Below are positions 1-4,944 of a stretch of 5,711 bases of DNA, piece by piece. The notes under the pieces were generated by a model. It had not been told where the DNA came from. It searched no databases and saw only the letters and a list, made by a program, of their open reading frames with translations. Source of the DNA: JANYJJ01 sp043749975 (GTDB lineage: Bacteria > Pseudomonadota > Gammaproteobacteria > Burkholderiales > Burkholderiaceae_C); assembly GCA_043749975.1 (NCBI GenBank), contig JAYVCL010000365.1, positions 1 to 5,711 of the forward strand, read 5' to 3'. The first letter of the stretch is position 1, and each line of letters begins with the position of its first letter. A program made the translations under genes and the position numbers.

Positions 1-512
1 CGAAAGCGCAGGTAGTCCAGCGCCACCACGGCGCATATCGCGTCCAGCGTCGGCCCGCCGCTGCCGACAAGTTCGCCGCGCGCCGCGATCGCCTCCAGCC
101 GCGCCATGCCCTCGGCCATCGTGCGCCGACGCCGCAAGCCCACCGGCGTGTCGTCGAACAGCACCGGCGCGGTGACCTTGCGGATGATGATGGTGTGCAC
201 CGCAGCGTCGATCACGCCCAGCGCGATGCCGGCACGCGACAGCACGCCGGCCACATCAACGCCGAGCAAGCTCGGCCATTCCGGCGCGGGCCGGGTTTGT
301 TCCAGCCACTGCACGATCAGCAGGCTCTCGGTGAGCGGGATGCCGCCGTCGGTGATCAGCGTGGGCACGCGGGTGGCGGCGTTGGCTGCGCGCAGGCGCG
401 GGTCGTCGGCCCAGGGGTCGACGATCGTCGGCTCGACGTTCAGCCCCTTCTCGATCATTGCCACGCGGGCGATGCGCACGTAGGGCGAGGTGGTGTTGGC
501 GAGCAGTTGCAT
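1..512 (-). CDS. Glutathione S-transferase family protein, 3' end cut by window edge
   Basis: This is the N-terminal 170 residues of a cytosolic GST; the stop lies beyond position 1. The thioredoxin-like domain is clear. TSPYVR at residues 8-13 is the usual glutathione-activating segment, with Ser9 the likely catalytic residue. RVPTL at 48-52 carries the cis-Pro (Pro50), and Glu62-Ser63 is the motif that binds the gamma-glutamyl group. From about residue 85 the helical C-terminal domain begins. The ATG at 512 has a GGGAG Shine-Dalgarno sequence 9 nt upstream. It is the last visible gene of the minus-strand operon, 38 nt after the SnoaL-like gene. Family membership is secure. The substrate is unknown; neighbours suggest conjugation or removal of glutathione on an organic substrate rather than stress defence. 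Confidence 0.88.
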   Translation of the reverse strand, partial: MQLLANTTSPYVRIARVAMIEKGLNVEPTIVDPWADDPRLRAANAATRVPTLITDGGIPLTESLLIVQWLEQTRPAPEWPSLLGVDVAGVLSRAGIALGVIDAAVHTIIIRKVTAPVLFDDTPVGLRRRRTMAEGMARLEAIAARGELVGSGGPTLDAICAVVALDYLRF

Positions 513-550
513 GGCGTGGGACTCCCGCTTGTATGGGTTCAGGTTTCGGC

Positions 551-967
551 TCAGGCGGCAATCGCGCCGAGCTGCTTCAGCATGCCCAGGTTGTCGAGCA
601 GCGCCCAGTGCTCGATCAGCACGCCGTCGCGGATCTGGAACAGGTCGAGCACCGCGATGTCGATCTTGCGACCGGTCGCCGCCATGTCGCCGAACGGCCC
701 GGTGTGCGTGCCCTGTACGCGCAGCCGCACCAGCACCATCTCGCCCTCGGCGACGAAGTCTTCGAGCGGCAGCTTCATGTCGGGGAAGGCGGGCATCAGC
801 GCGTCATGCAACTGCTTCACGCCGGCGGGGCCGCGCACCTCGAAGGGCAGCCCAGGGTCGTGGCGCACGAAGGTGGGGGCGATGTGGCGTTCCATCCAGG
901 CCGTGTCGCCGGCCAGGAAGGCCTTGAAGTAATCGCGGCAAAGCTGCTTGTTCGATTCGAGGCTCAT
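551..967 (-). CDS. SnoaL-like ester cyclase-family protein (NTF2-like fold)
   Basis: A complete 138-residue protein, the normal size for a single SnoaL/NTF2-like domain. Family features are visible: an N-terminal helix (NKQLCRDYFKAFLAGD, residues 6-21), RHDPGL at 35-40, the GTHTGPF turn at 86-92, the TGR strand start at 98-100, and the C-terminal segment EHWALLDNLGMLKQLG at 119-134. Asp125 sits where SnoaL-type polyketide cyclases have their acid/base Asp. In catabolic operons such proteins are often isomerases, dehydratases, hydrolases or unassigned, so the family name should not be read as polyketide synthesis. The ATG at 967 lies 22 nt past the stop of the upstream GST and its Shine-Dalgarno is weak (AAGA only), so translation may depend on coupling to that gene. 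No signal peptide; cytoplasmic. Confidence 0.85.
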   Translation of the reverse strand: MSLESNKQLCRDYFKAFLAGDTAWMERHIAPTFVRHDPGLPFEVRGPAGVKQLHDALMPAFPDMKLPLEDFVAEGEMVLVRLRVQGTHTGPFGDMAATGRKIDIAVLDLFQIRDGVLIEHWALLDNLGMLKQLGAIAA

Positions 968-989
968 GCTGTTGTCTTATTGGCGTGCA

Positions 990-1919
990 TCAGGACGCGA
1001 CGACATCGAAGCCGAGGCGCGGGAAGTGGATGTGCAGGTCGCCGGCCTGCGGGTCGCGGCGATGGATGACGATCTCGCTGTCGCTGGCCGCAACCAGCGT
1101 GCCCGTGACCGCCACGCGCGCGTTGTCGTCCGGCGTCACGGTGACCGGGCAGCCGGCGCGCAGGCCACCGGGATCGCCATTCGGGTTCAGGTGCGTCACC
1201 GGCGCGGGCTGGGCGGCACACGCGGCGGCGAACGCTTCTTCGGAACTCATCACCGTCGGCTTGCCGTGGCCGAGCGCCGTGATGCGCTCGTACCAGGCCG
1301 GCAGCGGGCCGTCGATGCCGAGCATCGCGTCGACCTCGGGCGGGCAGTTCTTGCGCAGCAGGAACATCGTCTGATAGCAGCTCAGGTCGAGCGCACTCGG
1401 CGCCTCGCCGAAGATGAACTTGCGCCCGCCGGCCAGCGCCGTCTTGAGCCAGGCGTACTGCGCGGTCACGCGCTGGCGTTGCAGCGGCAACTCGGGCGCC
1501 ATCGCCTCGCGGCTTATGTCGATGCCCAGGTAGCCTTCCTTGCGGTCCTTGATGAATTCGGCCGGGATGTGTTCGCCGATGAAGTGGGTCAGCACGCCGA
1601 TCGTCGGAATCCACAGCGCCCGTTCCCACGCGAACGACAGGCCGCGTGCGATGCCTTCGCAGCCGGCCGGATAGAAGCTCGGCGAGGGGAACAGCCGCTC
1701 GAGCGCCGGCAGGATGATGTTCGTGTCGCACCAGATGTCGGCCCCGATCTGCAGCACCGGCACGCGGCGGTAGCCGCCGGTCAGGGGGCTGAGCAGCGGC
1801 CGCGGCGGCAACCCGGGGATGTCGACCGAACGGTAGGCCAGCCCCTTCAGGCCGAGTGCTGCGCGCAGCTTCTCCGAGAAGGTGGAAAACGCATAGTGGT
1901 GCAGGATGATGTCGCTCAT
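990..1919 (-). CDS. Glutathione S-transferase with C-terminal beta-rich extension
   Basis: A 309-residue protein, clearly longer than the usual 200-230 of a GST. The N-terminal thioredoxin-like domain includes YAFSTFSEKLR (9-19), RVPVLQIG (52-59) with cis-Pro54, and Asp65-Thr66 in place of the common Glu-Ser that holds the gamma-glutamyl group. The helical domain runs to about 235 and includes FIFGEAPSALDLSCYQ, the conserved N-cap/Asp motif of the GST C-domain. After that comes a segment of about 68 residues (from about 242) with DPGGL, a TPDD turn, alternating hydrophobic residues and HFPRLGF near the end, which reads as a small beta domain. The ATG at 1919 is chosen because it abuts the first beta strand and has AAAGAGAA upstream. 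An in-frame ATG at 1946 overlaps the SDR stop (TGATG) and would add nine residues. Substrate unknown. Confidence 0.85.
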   Translation of the reverse strand: MSDIILHHYAFSTFSEKLRAALGLKGLAYRSVDIPGLPPRPLLSPLTGGYRRVPVLQIGADIWCDTNIILPALERLFPSPSFYPAGCEGIARGLSFAWERALWIPTIGVLTHFIGEHIPAEFIKDRKEGYLGIDISREAMAPELPLQRQRVTAQYAWLKTALAGGRKFIFGEAPSALDLSCYQTMFLLRKNCPPEVDAMLGIDGPLPAWYERITALGHGKPTVMSSEEAFAAACAAQPAPVTHLNPNGDPGGLRAGCPVTVTPDDNARVAVTGTLVAASDSEIVIHRRDPQAGDLHIHFPRLGFDVVAS

Positions 1920-1945
1920 GGTGTGTTCTCTTTGTTGCTTGTTCA

Positions 1946-2704
1946 TCAGTACATGATGTGGCCGCCGTCGACCACGATGGTCTGCCCGGAAACGAAGCCG
2001 GCCAGGTCGGACAGCAGGTACAGCGCGGTGCCGACCAGGTCGTCGGGCCGCTGTTCGCGCGAGATGGCGCGCGCCTTCAAGAACGACTGCTGCCACTCGA
2101 CGGGCCGGTTCTTCGTCGCGTCGGTGATCACGAAGCCCGGCGCGATCACGTTCACGCGCACGCCGTGTGGGCCGACCTCCTTGGCCAGGCCCTTGGTCAT
2201 GGCCAGCACCGCGCCCTTGCTCGCCACGTAGTGCAAGTAGCCGGGCTGCCCGGCCACCGCGACGACCGAGGCGATGTTGACGATGCTGCCCGACTTGCGC
2301 TCGCGCATCGCCGGCATCACCGCTTTGCAGCAGTTCCACACGCCCTTCACGTTGACCTGGAAGATGCGGTCCCAGACAGCAGGGTCGATCTGCTCGAAGT
2401 CGGTGAGCTTGACTTCACGAAAGTAGGCGGCGTTGTTGACCAGGCCGTCGATGCGGCCGAAGCGTGCCATGGCCTGCGCGGCCATCTTGCGGGTGGCGGC
2501 GTCGTCGGCGACGTCGGCGCGCACGTACAGGGCGGCGCCGCCGGCCTCGGCGATGGCCGCCATCGTCTCATCGGCGGGCCCGAGGTCGACGACGACGACC
2601 TTGGCACCCTGCGCAGCGCAGCCCAGCGCAAAGGCCTGGCCGATGCCGGTGGCCGCACCGGTGACGATGATCGTTCGGTTCGTGAGCAGATCGTGCGCGC
2701 TCAT
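1946..2704 (-). CDS. Short-chain dehydrogenase/reductase (SDR), NAD-type
   Basis: A complete 252-residue classical SDR that oxidises or reduces an alcohol/carbonyl with a nicotinamide cofactor in the cytoplasm. TGAATGIG at 15-22 is the dinucleotide-binding loop, and Asp40 at the end of beta-2 favours NAD(H) over NADP(H). NNAA at 90-93 and the full catalytic tetrad Asn118, Ser146, Tyr159, Lys163 are present, followed by APG at 188-190 and the usual GQTIVVDGG C-terminus. The ATG at 2704 has a good Shine-Dalgarno (AAAGGAA at 2711-2717). It is the first gene of the minus-strand operon and faces a divergent CoA-transferase gene. Next to two GSTs it could oxidise a glutathionyl alcohol, as IsoH does, but the sequence alone only supports SDR. 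Confidence 0.93.
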   Translation of the reverse strand: MSAHDLLTNRTIIVTGAATGIGQAFALGCAAQGAKVVVVDLGPADETMAAIAEAGGAALYVRADVADDAATRKMAAQAMARFGRIDGLVNNAAYFREVKLTDFEQIDPAVWDRIFQVNVKGVWNCCKAVMPAMRERKSGSIVNIASVVAVAGQPGYLHYVASKGAVLAMTKGLAKEVGPHGVRVNVIAPGFVITDATKNRPVEWQQSFLKARAISREQRPDDLVGTALYLLSDLAGFVSGQTIVVDGGHIMY

Positions 2705-2917
2705 CGGGATTTCCTTTGCGCAGGGATGTTGCCAAGCATGGCGCTGCACTGTGGCGAGCGCACCCGTGCGTGGCAATTTGCAATGCGGCAACTCAGCCTT
2801 GTTGCGCCGACAACGGGCGGCTTGCAGCCCGGGCAATGCAGGTTTCGCACAAAAGCAATTCCTTGCACAGGGGCCGCTTCCCACAATGCGACGGTCAATT
2901 CGGACCAAGGAAAGCTC
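2705..2917. promoter_or_regulatory. Divergent intergenic region with TTGC/GCAA repeats
   Basis: This 213-bp gap separates the SDR operon (leftward) from the CoA-transferase gene (rightward), so it must contain promoters for both. It holds six TTGC (2716, 2729, 2778, 2802, 2822, 2863) and five GCAA tetramers (2773, 2780, 2788, 2833, 2855). Some are arranged as short dyads: GCAATTTGC at 2773-2781, TTGC-N6-GCAA at 2778-2791, TTGC-N7-GCAA at 2822-2836 and GCAA-N4-TTGC at 2855-2866. The dyad at 2822-2836 contains a T-N11-A spacing compatible with a LysR-type site and encloses the 8-bp palindrome GCCCGGGC (2827-2834). No convincing -35/-10 pair was found. Shine-Dalgarno sequences lie at both ends: AAGGA at 2907-2911 for the rightward gene and AAAGGAA at 2711-2717 for the leftward one. 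Confidence 0.55.
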
Positions 2918-4081
2918 ATGCACGCCAGCAATGCAGCCGACGCCGAAGCGTCGGACACCGATCGGCCGCTGGACGGCCTGCTGGTGGTGGCGCTCGAACA
3001 GGCCGTCGCCGCGCCGTACTGCAGCAGCCGGCTGGCCGATGCGGGCGCGCGCGTGATCAAGATCGAACGCCGCGAAGGCGACTTCGCGCGCGGCTACGAC
3101 CGCGCAGTGAACGGGGAATCCTCGTACTTCGTCTGGATCAACCGCGGCAAGGAGTCGATCGCACTCGACATCAAGCAGGCGGCCGACCTGGCGCTGCTGG
3201 AGCGCATGCTGGCGCGCGCCGACATCTTCATCCAGAACCTCCTGCCCGGTGCCACCGACCGCCTCGGGCTGAGCTCGGCGGCGCTGCGTGCGCGCCATCC
3301 GCGCTTGATAACTTGCGACATCAGCGGCTATGGCGACACTGGGCCGCTGACTGCGATGAAGGCCTACGACCTGCTCGTGCAAGCCGAGAGCGGCTTGGTC
3401 TCGGTGAGCGGCGCGCCTGGCGAGTGGGGGCGCATCGGCGTCTCGCTGTGCGACATCAATGCCGGACTCAATGCGCTGATCGGTATCCAGCAAGCGCTGC
3501 TGGCGCGCGCACGCACGGGGCGGGGCTCGGCGGTCAAGGTGTCACTGTTCGACTCGGCCGCCGAGCTGATGAGCGTGCCCTACTTGCAGGCCCGCTATGG
3601 CGGTCAGGCACCCGAGCGTGTCGGCCTCAAGCACCCGACCATCACGCCCTACGGCGCCTTCACCTGCGCCGATGGCCGCGACATCGTGATCTCGATCCAG
3701 AACGAACGCGAGTGGGCCGATTTCTGCCGCGAGGTGCTGCGCGAACCCGCGTTGCTGGACGACCCGCGCTGTGCCGACAATGCGGCGCGCTGCGCCCACC
3801 GCGAGTGGGTCGATGGCAGGGTCTCGGAGGTTTTCGGCCGCCTGGCAAGTGCCGAGGTCGTCGACCGGCTAAGGACTGCACAGACCGCCTACGGAAACCT
3901 GAACTCGGTGCACGACCTGATCGCCCACCCCCAACTGCGCACCCGCTGCATGCCGGTCGCCGGTGGCATGGTGGAGATCCCTGCCGCCCCCTGGCGGGTG
4001 GAATGGGATCGCGACGACTTCTCGCCGGCACCGAGGCTGGATCAGCACGGCGCAGCGATCCGGGCCGAGTTCACAGCGTAG
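2918..4081 (+). CDS. CaiB/BaiF family (class III) CoA-transferase
   Basis: A complete 387-residue protein of the formyl-CoA transferase family, which moves CoA between carboxylic acids through an aspartyl intermediate. The N-terminal Rossmann-like half begins after about 18 variable residues with LDGLLVVALEQAVAAPYC. It continues with LADAGARVIKIE at 39-50, NRGKESIALDI at 75-85, and SGYGDTGP at 136-143. KAYDLLVQAESGL at 148-160 is the family signature. Asp179, in GVSLCDINAG, aligns with the catalytic Asp of formyl-CoA transferase. The linker and small domain follow, with HPTITPYGAF in the C-terminal half. The length is typical. The ATG at 2918 has AAGGA at 2907-2911. It is divergent from the SDR operon. 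Substrate is not predictable; relatives include IsoG, mesaconyl-CoA transferases and racemases, though an epimerase role would need other residues. Confidence 0.92.
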   Translation: MHASNAADAEASDTDRPLDGLLVVALEQAVAAPYCSSRLADAGARVIKIERREGDFARGYDRAVNGESSYFVWINRGKESIALDIKQAADLALLERMLARADIFIQNLLPGATDRLGLSSAALRARHPRLITCDISGYGDTGPLTAMKAYDLLVQAESGLVSVSGAPGEWGRIGVSLCDINAGLNALIGIQQALLARARTGRGSAVKVSLFDSAAELMSVPYLQARYGGQAPERVGLKHPTITPYGAFTCADGRDIVISIQNEREWADFCREVLREPALLDDPRCADNAARCAHREWVDGRVSEVFGRLASAEVVDRLRTAQTAYGNLNSVHDLIAHPQLRTRCMPVAGGMVEIPAAPWRVEWDRDDFSPAPRLDQHGAAIRAEFTA

Positions 4082-4094
4082 GCCTCGATCAGCG

Positions 4095-4130
4095 CGCGCA
4101 TGTCGCGCATGTCGCGCGTGTCGTGCGTGT
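4095..4130. repeat. Four-unit 9-bp tandem repeat
   Basis: Four consecutive 9-bp units follow the CoA-transferase stop codon by 13 nt: cgcgcatgt, cgcgcatgt, cgcgcgtgt, cgtgcgtgt. The first two are identical and the third and fourth differ by one and two bases, so it looks like a decaying microsatellite. It lies outside any credible gene. No terminator stem with a T tract is seen here. It could vary in length between strains. Confidence 0.8.
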
Positions 4131-4149
4131 CTTGCACAAAGTGATAAAT

Positions 4150-4206
4150 GTTTGAATTCAGAACTCAGTCCGGGATTACACTGACTTCAGAATTCTGAAT
4201 TCAAAC
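4150..4206. promoter_or_regulatory. AT-rich nested palindrome, probable operator upstream of Rieske/PQQ genes
   Basis: A perfect 14-bp inverted repeat (arms 4150-4163 and 4193-4206, 29-bp spacer) brackets further symmetry. TTCAGAATTCTGAA at 4186-4199 is a perfect 14-bp palindrome. GAACTCAGT (4161-4169) and ACTGACTTC (4180-4188) match as an inverted repeat at 8 of 9 bases. The hexamer GAATTC occurs three times (4154, 4190, 4197). The block is strikingly AT-rich in very GC-rich DNA and lies 122 bp before the Rieske start, so an operator for a dimeric repressor or activator is the likely role. A forward TTGAAT (4152-4157) could be a -35, but its -10 (GATTAC at 4174) is poor. On the minus strand TTGAAT-N18-TGTAAT (4199-4204 to 4175-4180) is a better match, directed towards the CoA-transferase 3' end. 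The regulator is not in the window. Confidence 0.6.
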
Positions 4207-4315
4207 TACAGTCGTTTCACCTTGTCGATGCCTCAGGCGCCGCTGGGCGAACCCGCGATGCCGGCCCTTGGCGCATGCTTTTCAGTGCTGCCAAAGCCAG
4301 GTGTCTCGCCAGACC

Positions 4316-4319
4316 GGAG
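4316..4319 (+). promoter_or_regulatory. Shine-Dalgarno deciding the Rieske start
   Basis: GGAG sits 8 nt before the ATG at 4328. The open frame extends upstream to a TTG at 4268, but that codon has no Shine-Dalgarno sequence, and the extra 20 residues would push the twin-arginine motif away from the N-terminus. The ATG at 4328 is therefore preferred. Confidence 0.7.
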
Positions 4320-4327
4320 ACCCGACC

Positions 4328-4909
4328 ATGCCCCCAGTGCTTACCGGCTCGTGCCATGCCGAGCGCCCTGCCAGCGAGCCCCGCCGCAGGGTCATCAGAA
4401 TCGCTGCGGCCGGCCTCGCCGCGCCTTGGGCGCTGGCAGCCGGCCTCGCCCACGCCAAGCCCATGCCCGGCGATCGCCTGGTCGAGGACGTCGCCGAAGG
4501 CACACCGACGCCGCTGCGCGTCTCGGACCTGCGCCCGGGCAAGCCCATGCTCGCCTTCCCGTTCGACGCCGCAAAAGGCGAGGTGCGCAGCGACTCGCGC
4601 CTGAACAAGGTCATGCTGATGCGCTTCACCGAGGCCGAGATGAATGCCGAGACAAAGGCCCGCTCCGCCGGTGGCGTGCTGGCGTTCTCGGCGATCTGCA
4701 CGCACCAGGGCTGCGAAGTGAAGACCTGGCTGCCCAAGGAGCTGGCGCTGGTGTGCTTCTGCCACTCGACGAAGTTCCTGCTGCTCGAGGGCGGCAGCGT
4801 TGCCAGCGGCCCAGCCCCGCGCGCCCTGCCCTTCCTGCCCCTGTCACTCGATGGCGATCAGTTGGTGATCGCCGGGCCTTTCAGTGCGCCTCCGGGTGGC
4901 ACGGCCTGA
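4328..4909 (+). CDS. Tat-exported Rieske [2Fe-2S] protein
   Basis: A 193-residue periplasmic or membrane-anchored electron-transfer protein. A twin-arginine signal lies at residues 19-43: RRRVIR, then an Ala/Leu-rich stretch ending AHA before Lys44, a plausible cleavage site unless it stays as an anchor. The Rieske fold follows from about 115. Box 1 is CTHQGC (124-129) and box 2 is CFCHST (143-148). By comparison with bc1 Rieske proteins, Cys124, His126, Cys143 and His146 bind the cluster and Cys129-Cys145 form the disulfide. The Ser and Tyr that hydrogen-bond the bc1 cluster are Thr148 and Phe150 here, suggesting a lower potential. The overall style resembles the small subunit of arsenite oxidase (AioB), but no molybdopterin subunit is adjacent. 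It is 35 nt upstream of a PQQ dehydrogenase and probably co-transcribed as its electron partner (inference). Confidence 0.88.
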   Translation: MPPVLTGSCHAERPASEPRRRVIRIAAAGLAAPWALAAGLAHAKPMPGDRLVEDVAEGTPTPLRVSDLRPGKPMLAFPFDAAKGEVRSDSRLNKVMLMRFTEAEMNAETKARSAGGVLAFSAICTHQGCEVKTWLPKELALVCFCHSTKFLLLEGGSVASGPAPRALPFLPLSLDGDQLVIAGPFSAPPGGTA

Positions 4910-4944
4910 CCTTTCCCGCCCCACAACCCCAAGGAGATGAACCC

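Noticed and set aside
948..2231. Long plus-strand open frame opposite the GST and SDR genes
   Set aside because: It lies antisense to two genes with intact motifs and has low-complexity Arg/Ala/Gly content, as expected from high-GC antisense frames.
990..2339. 449-residue open frame on the minus strand covering the long GST and more
   Set aside because: Only the part from 1919 onwards reads as a GST. The upstream part is an out-of-frame shadow of the SDR gene, rich in Arg and Gly with no domain.
1946..3493. 515-residue minus-strand frame extending upstream of the SDR
   Set aside because: The SDR fold starts at the ATG at 2704, which has a good Shine-Dalgarno. The extension runs antisense through the CoA-transferase gene and the intergenic region.
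2716..4155. 479-residue plus-strand frame overlapping the CoA-transferase
   Set aside because: It is out of frame with the CoA-transferase, which keeps all family motifs and the catalytic Asp. The Arg-rich translation is a frame shadow.
4132..4160. TTGCAC at 4132-4137 as a -35 box
   Set aside because: At spacings of 16-18 nt no acceptable -10 hexamer follows, so a promoter call here is not supported.
4150..4206. Palindrome as the end of an insertion sequence or as a transcription terminator
   Set aside because: No transposase or flanking direct repeats are seen, and the arms are AT-rich with no T tract after a GC-rich stem.
4228..4327. Possible leader peptide starting at the ATG at 4228
   Set aside because: The frame runs on past the Rieske start without a stop close by, has no Shine-Dalgarno sequence and no peptide pattern suggestive of attenuation.
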